Below, piece after piece: positions 1 through 8,073 of a stretch of 64,000 nt of DNA (the first letter of the stretch is position 1; each line of letters begins with the position of its first letter). Source of the stretch: Candidatus Riflebacteria bacterium HGW-Riflebacteria-2. Its GTDB lineage: Bacteria > Muiribacteriota > Ozemobacteria > Ozemobacterales > Ozemobacteraceae. Below the pieces are notes generated by a model. It searched no databases. It was not told the DNA's origin and saw nothing but the letters and a program-made list of their open reading frames with translations. Both the position numbers and the translations under genes were made by a program. The DNA is taken from contig PGYA01000014.1 of assembly GCA_002839435.1 (NCBI GenBank), positions 16,270 through 80,269 of the forward strand, written 5' to 3'.

Positions 1-225
1 CCAATTCCAGAAATTAATTCTGATCAGTCAGAATACGAGCTGGAGCAATAATCAGCCCGGTGAAGCATGACTTTTGTCAGGGTGCCGGTTGGCCGGCTGA
101 AGACGTCGCCTGAATCATCTTGAATAGCGGAGCCAGCCGCAAAACTTAAGACTTCTTAACCTTGCGTTATAGCCTGTATGCTGGTATGATTAATGTACTC
201 AGATTCTTGTAAGGAAGCTGGTTTT
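1..225. other. Upstream intergenic region
   Basis: No gene is supported in the first 225 bases. The right-hand part carries the promoter and ribosome binding site for the prepilin-like gene starting at 226. The left-hand part shows nothing I can name; the end of a gene outside the window could lie here. Confidence 0.5.
162..190 (+). promoter_or_regulatory. Sigma-70-type promoter for the prepilin-like operon
   Basis: A -35 TTGCGT (162-167) and a -10 TATGAT (185-190) are separated by exactly 17 bp, and the -10 is preceded by TGG (extended -10). The predicted start near 197 leaves a leader of about 30 nt, with AAGGAAG at 211-217 ahead of the ATG at 226. Confidence 0.6.
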
Positions 226-1965
226 ATGAGAAACAAAAAGAACCGCAAGTCGGGTATCGCCCTGTTCTTTACGATATGTACAATAGCTGTGATAAGCATC
301 ATAGCCTACGGTATGATCTATTTCATGCGTGGCGAGGTTTACCTCAGCGAGAACTACGTTGATGCGACCGTTTCGCTGCTGCTGGCCGAAGCCGGCGTGG
401 AAGAAACTCTCTTTACGGTCAAAAGTCAAATGAATACGCCAGGCAACCCGTTTTACGATTTGATCACCAATAAGGATGAAGGCAGCATAGACGTAGACCT
501 GTCGCGTCTCTCAGAAGGTAACAGCTCTGTCGCACCTCTGGTGCAGGGCGGGTCGGCCAAAGCCCGTCTGACCTGGCAGCTCGATCGCAAAGCCTTCGAA
601 GATCTCGTCGCTAAAGGTGTTCCGCGTGAAATAGCCCGTCAAGGCTTCATTACCGTGAATTCGCTTGGCGCGTTCCAGCGCACACGCAAGCAGGTAGAAG
701 TTAAAAAGACTCTTAAGGCCATGTTGATAAAAGGCCCTCTAAACACCAATGCCGTCGGCATGGTGGCTCCAGGCCATGGTCTTTATATGAACAAATCGAG
801 ACATGATTCGTTCAAAATTGAAACCTTCGACTTCTGGGATCCATGGGGCTTCATCGTCAAAGGCGGTAAGGTTTACATGAAGGAAGGCGTCAAGGTCGAT
901 CTGCCAAAATGGCTGATGCTGACAAAAATGCGCAACGAACTCGACCATCCCTGGCTTGACATAGGAATCGGCTGGACCGGCTGGAACGGCGGTGGCGACT
1001 TTAGCGAAACCCAGCTTGAATTTAGCGATGACCCGATAACCCGTCAGTATTACAAATGGCAGGGCCTGTTTTCCTGGCCATGGTGGGAAAAGACCAGTGG
1101 TGAACTTTACCATTCTCAGACTCGCCGGGTCGAAGAATACGATAACAAGCAGATTAACCTCTATCCGGCCGAAGTCTATCGCAGGCTCGCAAACCGCGTT
1201 ATTGACCCGCAGGAGCAGGCGTCGCACGGCAAGTATTTTACCGACATCAACTTCAAAGAAGCCTTTGGCCGCAACGAAGTTAATTACCGCAACGTGATTC
1301 CCCTCTACGGCTGGGGCGACTGGCGCGACGTGTCGAATAAATACAGCCGCTACTTCGGAAACCCGACCAAAGCGCACGACACCAGTCGTGCCGTAGAAAT
1401 CAATGGCCTTACCTACATCAAGGGCGACGTTTTTCTAGAAGGCTGGGTGAAGGGAAAGGGTCTGCTGGTCGTCGAAGGCAATATCTATGTTGGCGGTGAT
1501 GTGCTGACTATGCCTGATGATTCCGGGCTCGATTCCTGTGTTGGCGTAATTGCGTTGCGCGACAAGTCCTGGGATAATTCGACAGAGCATCCGAAGACCG
1601 GAAAAATTATCTACAAGCCCCATCACGACAGTGACTGGTCGAAATTTGGCATCACGCACCCGTTTAGAAACCTCAGCCCCAGGCTCGAGGGGAGTTTCCA
1701 TGCCGAAGGCGGCCTCGAACTCGATACCGACTCCTCAATGCGCAAACTGACGAACATGGATATCGTGGGCAATCTTTCAGTCGATCAATTTGACCGTCGT
1801 AAAATGCCCAATGACATAAGAGTAACTTATTATAACTGGCAGGAAGTTCTTGAAAGATCGAGCTACGACTATACCGTCGATAAGAAAGTCGATTATACAA
1901 ATCTTTATGAACTTGCCATTCAGAAAGAACTCTTGAGCTGGCGCGAGGTTGAAGCCACGCTTTGA
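226..1965 (+). CDS. Prepilin-like (PilX-type) envelope protein
   Basis: A 579-residue protein with a short basic N-terminus (MRNKKNRKSG) followed by one hydrophobic helix (about residues 11-35). This resembles type IV pilin/PilX-type N-termini, with cleavage possible after Gly10; the usual Glu at +5 is absent, so it is atypical. The large exported part is rich in Trp and Tyr. Around residues 390-440 it has a repetitive Gly/Val beta pattern (KGKGLLVVEGNIYVGGD) like beta-helical or polymer-forming surface proteins. The ATG at 226 is chosen because AAGGAAG lies 8 nt upstream; an upstream in-frame ATG at 193 has no such site. It overlaps the downstream sensor kinase by 4 nt, so the two are probably co-translated. 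Role in a pilus or secretion structure is inference. Confidence 0.6.
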   Translation: MRNKKNRKSGIALFFTICTIAVISIIAYGMIYFMRGEVYLSENYVDATVSLLLAEAGVEETLFTVKSQMNTPGNPFYDLITNKDEGSIDVDLSRLSEGNSSVAPLVQGGSAKARLTWQLDRKAFEDLVAKGVPREIARQGFITVNSLGAFQRTRKQVEVKKTLKAMLIKGPLNTNAVGMVAPGHGLYMNKSRHDSFKIETFDFWDPWGFIVKGGKVYMKEGVKVDLPKWLMLTKMRNELDHPWLDIGIGWTGWNGGGDFSETQLEFSDDPITRQYYKWQGLFSWPWWEKTSGELYHSQTRRVEEYDNKQINLYPAEVYRRLANRVIDPQEQASHGKYFTDINFKEAFGRNEVNYRNVIPLYGWGDWRDVSNKYSRYFGNPTKAHDTSRAVEINGLTYIKGDVFLEGWVKGKGLLVVEGNIYVGGDVLTMPDDSGLDSCVGVIALRDKSWDNSTEHPKTGKIIYKPHHDSDWSKFGITHPFRNLSPRLEGSFHAEGGLELDTDSSMRKLTNMDIVGNLSVDQFDRRKMPNDIRVTYYNWQEVLERSSYDYTVDKKVDYTNLYELAIQKELLSWREVEATL

Positions 1966-3467
1966 AGCCTCTTTCTGCTTTGTTCCGGGCAGTAATTCCG
2001 GCAAGCCTTTTTGGCCGCCTGTTCCTCTCGGTTCTCATGGTTGCGGCGCTTGTTGTTATTCTGATCTGGGGCTGGTTTTACCAGCGCTTCTATCAGTCGC
2101 TCGACCGTGAGGCTGATCAGCGACTCCGGCGTATCGCCGAAGTGCTCAGTCAGAATATTTCGGTCGCAGAAGACAGCGAAGAACGTCGTGCCCTGGCAAT
2201 GCAGAGTTTCTGGCAGCTCGAGAAGACCGGCGGACTTCTGCAGAATCTCTATCTTCTCGACATGTATGCAGAGCCGCCTGTTTTTATCGCTTCATATTCT
2301 CTGCCCGGCGAAAGGGTTTCGCGAATAAGGCCACCAACAGCAGAAGAAGCGGAAGAACTGGCTCTCGACTATATAAACCAACTCGACCGCGGGGAGATGG
2401 TTTTTCCCGATCCTTATGCCTATGGAGTTTCGCGGCGTTTCAAGATCGTGCTCTGCCCGGTTCTTGACGATTTCGGTATGCTTGCGAGCGTAATAGGTAT
2501 CGAAGCAGATATGGAATACCTGAAGCTGGTTAGTGATTTCAGGCACCTTCTTGCCGAAACCATGCTGGCGGCTCTGTTATTGAGTTTTTCCGTCGCCTGG
2601 TTGCTCGCCCGCAGCTTTTCCAGCAAAATTGCCAGACTCAATCGAAATCTTGAAGCGGTAGAGCTTGAGCAATGCCCGAAACATCAATCTCTTGGAGTTA
2701 ACGAACTCGATCTTCTCGGGCGCGGTATCGAAAAACTGGCGCAGGAAATCGAGCGCCAGCGCCAGCAAGTGCAACGTCTTTATGAACAGAAACTTGATGA
2801 ACTGGCTTTCACTGGTGGTGCTATCGCGCATGAGATACGTAACCCACTTTCGGCCATCGAAATGCATTTTGGTCTGCTTAAACGACAGTTGGCCGGACTC
2901 TCAGGCGCGCAGGCTGAAGCGGCGGCTACCGCCCTTGGCGAAATAAGCGAGCAGATGGCTCATTTGCGCACCCTGATCGAAAACTATCTGGCATACTCGT
3001 GTAAGGTGCAACCAAAGAGTCAGAATGTAGAGCTCGCAGAATTTTTCAAGCGCCTGGTTGCTTCGCGCAGATCGGTTCTACCTGAATTTTGCTGTGAAGT
3101 TGAGCTGGGCGGTTTAGTCCAGGCCTGTTTCGACGCGACGCTGATGCAGCAGGTGTTCGAAAATCTCATAAATAACTCGGTTCAGGCGGCAACAAAGGGG
3201 CCGGTGACAATCAGAATTCAGCTTGAACAGCAGGGTTCACGGCTTAGAATCAGATTCTCCGATAACGGCCCCGGAATAGCGTCAGATCTGCGCGAGAAGC
3301 TTTTTACGCCCTTCGTCAGCGGCCGTGCTGGCGGCAGTGGGTTTGGACTGGCACTGATCAGAAAACTCATCGAGGCACATGGCGGCGAAATAAGTTATAT
3401 TGATGACGAAAGCGGTGGCGCCGTATTTTTGATTGAGGTCGGGCAGCATGAAAATTCTGGTGGTTGA
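1962..3467 (+). CDS. Membrane sensor histidine kinase (PilS/NtrB-like)
   Basis: A 501-residue kinase. It has a transmembrane helix at about residues 13-40, an extracytoplasmic sensor region, a second helix near 195-220, a coiled linker and a HisKA domain with phospho-acceptor His290 (AIAHEIRNPLSAIEM). The C-terminal HATPase has N box FENLINNSVQAA, G1 FSDNGPGIA and G2 GSGFGLALIRKLIEAHGG. The TTG start at 1962 overlaps the previous stop (TTGA), with a GAGG upstream; the next ATG (2038) would remove the first membrane helix. It overlaps the downstream response regulator by 20 nt, so the two are very likely cognate partners. The signal sensed is unknown. Confidence 0.9.
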   Translation: MKPLSALFRAVIPASLFGRLFLSVLMVAALVVILIWGWFYQRFYQSLDREADQRLRRIAEVLSQNISVAEDSEERRALAMQSFWQLEKTGGLLQNLYLLDMYAEPPVFIASYSLPGERVSRIRPPTAEEAEELALDYINQLDRGEMVFPDPYAYGVSRRFKIVLCPVLDDFGMLASVIGIEADMEYLKLVSDFRHLLAETMLAALLLSFSVAWLLARSFSSKIARLNRNLEAVELEQCPKHQSLGVNELDLLGRGIEKLAQEIERQRQQVQRLYEQKLDELAFTGGAIAHEIRNPLSAIEMHFGLLKRQLAGLSGAQAEAAATALGEISEQMAHLRTLIENYLAYSCKVQPKSQNVELAEFFKRLVASRRSVLPEFCCEVELGGLVQACFDATLMQQVFENLINNSVQAATKGPVTIRIQLEQQGSRLRIRFSDNGPGIASDLREKLFTPFVSGRAGGSGFGLALIRKLIEAHGGEISYIDDESGGAVFLIEVGQHENSGG

Positions 3468-4851
3468 TGACAACGCCTCTCTGGCCAGGGGCCTGAAAAC
3501 CTTTTTAGTCGGTGAAGGGCATCAGGCTGAGCTTGCACATACGGTTAAGCAAGGGCTTGAACAGCTTACTGCCTGCAACTTTGATCTGATAATTACCGAT
3601 CTGCGACTTCCCGACGGTGAAGGTTTGCAGATCATGGAAAAAGCGCGCGACGGGAACAGCGAGTCGATGCCTGATGTGATTCTGATGACCGCTTTCGGAT
3701 CGGTTGAATCTGCCGTAAAAGCGATGCAGCTGGGGGCTTCTGACTATTTGACCAAGCCGGTTTCTCTCGAAGAGTTTTCTTTCCGCATAAAAAAAATCGA
3801 GCAGATCAGGCAACTCGGCATGCAAAATATCCTGCTTGAGCGCCGTTGTGAGACTCTGTCAGCTGTTGCCGGTCTGGATCAGACCGTAGCCGATATGGCC
3901 GGTGAGAGTCCCGAAATCAGCGAAATAAAGCAGATGATCACCAGGGTTGCTGCCTACCCGACAACTATACTGATAACCGGCGAAACCGGTGTCGGCAAGG
4001 AGGTCGCCGCCAAAGCGATTCACAACCTGTCGCCGCGACAAAACGCGCCTTTTGTCAGGGTTAACTGCGCCTCGATTCCCGAAACGCTTTTTGAATCGGA
4101 GCTGTTCGGGCACGAAAAGGGCGCTTTCACCGACGCGCGGCAACGTCGAATTGGCAGTTTTGAGGCGGCTGACGGTGGCACGGTTTTTCTCGATGAGGTC
4201 GGCGAAGTACCGATAAGTCTGCAGGCAAAGCTTCTGCGTGTGTTGCAGGAAAAGGAGATCACCCGCCTTGGCAGTTCAAAACCTGTTGCTGTCGATGTAC
4301 GCATAATCTCGGCCACCAACCGCAATCTTGGTGAAATGGTTGCAGCCGGTCAGTTTCGCGAAGACCTGCTGTACCGATTGAGTGTGGTCAACATTCATCT
4401 GCCGCCATTGCGGCAAAGAAACGGTGATCTGCCAATACTCTGTAAAACCCTGCTGAAAAGAATCGGTGACGAGCTTGGCCGGCCGAAACTGGAACTCAGT
4501 TCAGCAGCCCTGGAGGCTTTGCAGAAGCAGGAATGGCCGGGCAATATCAGGCAACTCAAAAACGCGCTTGAGCGGGCAGTGGTAATGTCTGACGGTAGAG
4601 TTCTCGAACCGGCTGACTTTCTGCTGAATGCTCAGACGGTTGAAGGCGGCAAGAGCCGGGACGTTGTGAGTGACGACCTGTTAAACTTTGACACCGGGCT
4701 CAATGATGCACTTGCTTGTCTCGAAAAAAGGATGATATTGGCGGCGCTTGCCGAAAGTGGCGGAATAAAAAGCCGGGCCGCAGAAATCCTGAAGATTCCA
4801 CGGACCCAGCTTTTATACCGTATGAAGAAACTCGGTCTCGGCGAAGACTAG
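3448..4851 (+). CDS. NtrC-family sigma-54-dependent response regulator
   Basis: A 467-residue activator with the classic REC-AAA+-Fis order. The receiver has acidic residues Asp7/Asp8 and phospho-acceptor Asp51 (LIITDLRLPDGEG). The AAA+ domain has Walker A GETGVGKE near residue 178 and Walker B GGTVFLDEVGE. Its sigma-54-contacting loop reads GAFTDA (225-230) rather than GAFTGA. The C-terminus is a Fis-type helix-turn-helix (SRAAEILKIPRTQLLYRMKK). The ATG at 3448 has GAGG 9 nt upstream and gives the standard receiver N-terminus MKILVVDDN. It is encoded inside the 3' end of the kinase gene, as in PilS/PilR- or NtrB/NtrC-type pairs. A strong sigma-54 promoter lies across the convergent junction at 5516-5531 and is a likely target. 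Confidence 0.95.
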   Translation: MKILVVDDNASLARGLKTFLVGEGHQAELAHTVKQGLEQLTACNFDLIITDLRLPDGEGLQIMEKARDGNSESMPDVILMTAFGSVESAVKAMQLGASDYLTKPVSLEEFSFRIKKIEQIRQLGMQNILLERRCETLSAVAGLDQTVADMAGESPEISEIKQMITRVAAYPTTILITGETGVGKEVAAKAIHNLSPRQNAPFVRVNCASIPETLFESELFGHEKGAFTDARQRRIGSFEAADGGTVFLDEVGEVPISLQAKLLRVLQEKEITRLGSSKPVAVDVRIISATNRNLGEMVAAGQFREDLLYRLSVVNIHLPPLRQRNGDLPILCKTLLKRIGDELGRPKLELSSAALEALQKQEWPGNIRQLKNALERAVVMSDGRVLEPADFLLNAQTVEGGKSRDVVSDDLLNFDTGLNDALACLEKRMILAALAESGGIKSRAAEILKIPRTQLLYRMKKLGLGED

Positions 4852-4858
4852 ACGATGG

Positions 4859-5479
4859 TCAGATGGCCATTAGTTTCTGGTAGGTGGCTTCGATTTTTTC
4901 TTTAGCTTCTTTTTCGAGTTTTTCTGCCTCGGCCTTAATTTCAGTGATTGCGTTTTCAAGAGCGGTTTTTACACGGTCGCGGTCGGCTTCTGGCAACTGT
5001 TCTGTTCGTTTAAGAACATTGCTGCGAACATTTTCAAGATGCTCAAGAATTTTGGTTTTGCGCTGTTCGATATTCTTTTTGAACTCTTCGTAGCGGCCGG
5101 TTACTTTTTCTTTGCGTTCTTTGAGCTGTTCCTCACTCATTCCTGGCTTTTCTGTGCGGGTATTTTCAGTTGGCTTTTCACTTCTGATCTTTTCCATGCG
5201 GCTCGAAAGCTGGTCAATTCTTTCGCCGAAGGTAGCCAGGCGTTCGGTGAGCTTGGTGTTACGCAAAGCGATGTTTTCGAGAATGCTGGTCTTGCGTTCT
5301 TCGATTCTTTGAATCATCTGTTCAGCATTCACTTCACGACCCATTTTCCCCTGTTTTTCACCGCGCTGTTTTCCAATTCTTTCGCGCTTTGCCTTAGGGG
5401 CATTGTCTGCCTGTGCGAAAACGGGCGATACTAAACTGACTGCCAGTATTATTACGAGACCTGTAAGAAGCTTTTTCAT
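4859..5479 (-). CDS. Secreted, highly charged coiled-coil protein
   Basis: A 206-residue protein with a clear signal peptide (MKKLLTGLVIILAVSLVSPV, cleavage probably after VFA). The mature part is almost entirely Lys/Glu/Arg-rich helix with strong coiled-coil character, including two similar segments with ERKTSILE and QRKTKILE. I recognise no family; a periplasmic coiled-coil or envelope-stress chaperone-like role is possible but unproved. The start has an ideal AGGAGG 5-6 nt upstream. The gene is convergent with the sigma-54 activator gene (7 nt apart) and is preceded by a sigma-54 promoter, suggesting direct control by the neighbouring two-component system. Confidence 0.75.
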   Translation of the reverse strand: MKKLLTGLVIILAVSLVSPVFAQADNAPKAKRERIGKQRGEKQGKMGREVNAEQMIQRIEERKTSILENIALRNTKLTERLATFGERIDQLSSRMEKIRSEKPTENTRTEKPGMSEEQLKERKEKVTGRYEEFKKNIEQRKTKILEHLENVRSNVLKRTEQLPEADRDRVKTALENAITEIKAEAEKLEKEAKEKIEATYQKLMAI

Positions 5480-5515
5480 GATTTCCTCCTGTTATTTTAC
5501 ACCTGACAATCATAT

Positions 5516-5531
5516 TGCAAACCCTGTGCCA
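5516..5531 (-). promoter_or_regulatory. Sigma-54 promoter (-24/-12)
   Basis: Read on the minus strand the site is TGGCACAGGGTTTGCA. It matches the consensus TGGCACGNNNNTTGCW at every conserved base except position 7. Predicted transcription starts about 12 nt downstream of the GC element, near 5505, leaving a 26-nt leader with AGGAGG before the ATG of the coiled-coil gene. A sigma-54 activator gene lies directly beyond that gene. Confidence 0.8.
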
Positions 5532-5822
5532 TATTTGTTAAAACGAATCTGCGAACAGATTAAGCTCTGTTTTTAATGCTGTGGCTCTTTTGGAGAGCCG
5601 GTAACGCCGGCGAGCATGCCTGAAAAAGCTTATAAAATAAGGGTTGCGTGAGAAGATGCTTCGTGTTTTAAAGGAGCTTCGTCAGAAATTTGACACTCGA
5701 AAAACTGACATCGCGTCAAATTTTTGACGTTTTGTAAGGTCTTAGATTAGTTTGCGCAAGAATGCTCATAAAAGCGATGGGGGGTACTTGCGATAAAAAA
5801 CCTGGCGACTGGAACTGGTATC
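5532..5822. other. Long intergenic region with inverted repeats
   Basis: No convincing gene lies here. Near 5583-5610 there are two adjacent small hairpins (GGCTCT/AGAGCC and CCGG/CCGG). At 5714-5729 there is a tight palindrome, CGTCAA/TTGACG. Enhancer sites for the sigma-54 activator could lie here, but I could not identify a repeated dyad with confidence. Confidence 0.4.
5714..5729 (-). terminator. Possible terminator of the polysaccharide operon
   Basis: CGTCAA (5714-5719) pairs with TTGACG (5724-5729) around a short A/T loop. On the minus strand, the direction of the polysaccharide operon, a run of five T follows about 10 nt later. The distance to the T run is longer than usual, so an operator is an equal possibility. 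Confidence 0.3.
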
Positions 5823-6935
5823 TTATTTTATCTCAAGGTCTGTTAAACATTGACGACCATTGTAATACAGGATTTTTAAAGTAGCCAGCAAAAAGCCAAT
5901 CAGAGCGCCAAGCAAAGCGAAAAGCCAGCGCTTTGGGTGTGATGGCCTATCAGGAACAATTGCTGCGTCAATGATCATGAAGGAAACTCCTTCTTTTTCC
6001 TGCTGAATTCTGGCACTGGTAAGCTGACTTTGCAAATACATACAGGTCTGTTCTGCCAATGAAACCTCGCGACTCAGACGGCGGTGTTCAAGCCTGAGAC
6101 GCGGTGCCTCGGCCAACCCATGATTAATTCCTGTTCTCGAGTCTCCGGCATTGGCTCCTCCTGCTATTATTAACCCTTCCTGTTCACCTTTCAGCTCAGT
6201 AAGAGTATCTTTTAGTGCTGCAATTTCATTAGCACGCTTTTTGGCCACAGGGTTTTCTGGCGCCGACTGCAGAGCCTGCAATTCGATTTCCTTTTTGATC
6301 AGGCGTGCTTCGATTTGTGCTACCAGACCAACAGTGGCAGCAGTCTGACTATCAAGTAAAATTATGCCATGTTGTTCCTGAAAGCTTCTCAAAGCATCTT
6401 CAGCCTTGCGCAAACCGGCAGCGTAGAAGTCATACTGCCCTTGGATGAATCTGGTGTTACGCTGCGCCATGTCAAATTCTGGGCTGTTGACAAAAGATGC
6501 CACCAGATTCATATAGGTATTGGCAACATTGGCGGCCATTGTAGCATTCCCTAATTCGACCTTCAGCATAAAAGGATAATCCTGAGTGGCAGCGTGTTTA
6601 ATGGTAAGGCATTGGCTGAGTTCGTTAGCATAATTTTCGCTGGTTGGAATCTTGGGGTGCAGTAGAGGCTTAACTTCTGGTAGGGCTTCCAGCACAAGCA
6701 TGGCAGTAGAACGACTCTTTAAAAACACTCCCAGCTGCTTTGAGCCGACCGGCAAAAATGCAATCTCAGCCGTGTAAAGGCTGGTAAAAAAAAGACTGAT
6801 GATAACTGCCAGAAGGCCAGATAAAATGGCGTATTTCATGAGCATGCTACGATGCAGCCATAATTGCCACAACAGCATATCTAGATTTATCTTAAACAGC
6901 TGGGGTTTTACCTCCGCTTTATGCTCATCTGTCAT
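5823..6935 (-). CDS. Wzz-type polysaccharide chain-length determinant
   Basis: A 370-residue polysaccharide co-polymerase. It has an N-terminal membrane helix (about residues 35-55), a long periplasmic helical region (residues 60-320, with coiled-coil segments around 175-300) and a second membrane helix (about 335-360). The Pro-rich stretch PDRPSHPKR before the second helix is the signature of the Wzz family. It lacks a BY-kinase domain, so it is Wzz-like rather than Wzc-like. The ATG has GAGG 6 nt upstream and overlaps the preceding glycosyltransferase gene by 11 nt. It is the last gene of the leftward polysaccharide operon and probably sets polymer length with the Wzy-like protein. Confidence 0.85.
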   Translation of the reverse strand: MTDEHKAEVKPQLFKINLDMLLWQLWLHRSMLMKYAILSGLLAVIISLFFTSLYTAEIAFLPVGSKQLGVFLKSRSTAMLVLEALPEVKPLLHPKIPTSENYANELSQCLTIKHAATQDYPFMLKVELGNATMAANVANTYMNLVASFVNSPEFDMAQRNTRFIQGQYDFYAAGLRKAEDALRSFQEQHGIILLDSQTAATVGLVAQIEARLIKKEIELQALQSAPENPVAKKRANEIAALKDTLTELKGEQEGLIIAGGANAGDSRTGINHGLAEAPRLRLEHRRLSREVSLAEQTCMYLQSQLTSARIQQEKEGVSFMIIDAAIVPDRPSHPKRWLFALLGALIGFLLATLKILYYNGRQCLTDLEIK

Positions 6936-8073
6936 TGACTACCTCGAAATATATGTTTTCGTAACGTCTGGCAACAGCCGGCAGACTGAACATCTGCATC
7001 ATTCTTTCCCGTGCCAGCATTCCCATTTGTTTGAGTTCCGCAGATGGTTTCCGGAGCATCTGTAGCATTCCTTGTGCCAGGGCTTCAGGGTCGTGTGGCG
7101 GAACAATTATACCAGTATTGCCAACAATATGTGCAGAATCTCCGACATCGGTGGTCACGCAGGGAATGCCGCTGGCCATGGCTTCGCCGATCACGTTTGC
7201 AAATGCCTCTGAAGCTGAAGAAGAAACCAGCAAACTGAGATCAGCCAGTATCCAGGCTGTATTCATCTGCCTGCCAAGAAGATGAACGCAATCGCATAAT
7301 CCCGCCGCACCTATCGCAGCGAATAATGCTGCATTGCTTTTTTCAACGCCTTTGCCACACATAATGAATTCAGCTGCTGGAATCTGCTTCTTCACTATAG
7401 CGGCGGCGGTAATGAAGTTTTGATAGTCTTTGCCCGGAGCATAGCGACCAATAATGCCAACCAGCATCGCCGCAGGGTTGACGCCAAGATGCGAACGAAG
7501 TTTTCCCTGTAATGAAGTGTGATCATTTATGACAAAGCCATTGGGAATCACCCTTATCAATTTTGAAGGATAGCCAATCTGTCGGTGAATATCGCCGGCG
7601 GCTGACGAGCAGGTGATAATTCGCGCCGGTATCAGGTGCGCCAGCAGTGCTACCACCCGTGCCAGAAGGATGGTTCTGGTGCTGGCAACGATAAATCTGC
7701 CGTGTCTGATACTGAAAATTACTGGAATCTTGCCGGTGAGGCGAGCAGCAAGACCTCCGATGACATCTGAAATGTACATCCAGGTGTGCACCAGATCAGG
7801 CTTGCGCTTTTTAATCAGTTTGGCAAGCCGGCAAATATCGGAAAGAATCAGGCGATTGCGCGGCATATTAAGACTCAAAACCTCGGCGCCAGTTGCCGCC
7901 AGTCGGTGTTGTAAAACATCCAGCGGCAACAGAGAAACAACTATGTGCTCAATACGTTGGCGATCGGCAGCTTCAACCAGTTTGCACAGCATCGTTTCAG
8001 CACCACCGATTTCGAGGCTGCCAATAATATGCATGCAGACTAATCGCTGTCGGCCTTCTGGTTTTGATGTCAT
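6925..8073 (-). CDS. Glycosyltransferase, GT4 family
   Basis: A 382-residue GT-B fold glycosyltransferase. The N-terminus has the typical IIGSLEIGGAETMLCKLVEA acceptor-domain motif. The C-terminal half contains GRYAPGKDYQNFI and the nucleotide-sugar binding E-x7-E region SASEAFANVIGEAMASGIP. It probably adds a sugar to the growing lipid-linked repeat unit on the cytoplasmic face; the sugar cannot be read from sequence. The ATG at 8073 is preferred because it overlaps the previous stop as ATGA and has GGAG just upstream; a GTG three codons earlier is the alternative. Confidence 0.9.
   Translation of the reverse strand: MTSKPEGRQRLVCMHIIGSLEIGGAETMLCKLVEAADRQRIEHIVVSLLPLDVLQHRLAATGAEVLSLNMPRNRLILSDICRLAKLIKKRKPDLVHTWMYISDVIGGLAARLTGKIPVIFSIRHGRFIVASTRTILLARVVALLAHLIPARIITCSSAAGDIHRQIGYPSKLIRVIPNGFVINDHTSLQGKLRSHLGVNPAAMLVGIIGRYAPGKDYQNFITAAAIVKKQIPAAEFIMCGKGVEKSNAALFAAIGAAGLCDCVHLLGRQMNTAWILADLSLLVSSSASEAFANVIGEAMASGIPCVTTDVGDSAHIVGNTGIIVPPHDPEALAQGMLQMLRKPSAELKQMGMLARERMMQMFSLPAVARRYENIYFEVVNDR

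Noticed and set aside
739..1377. 212-residue antisense frame in the prepilin-like gene
   Set aside because: It lies wholly within a supported plus-strand gene and shows no signal, motif or start site.
5583..5615. Adjacent GC-rich hairpins considered as a riboswitch (GEMM type)
   Set aside because: The conserved GEMM core sequences are absent and the location relative to the minus-strand genes does not suit a leader.
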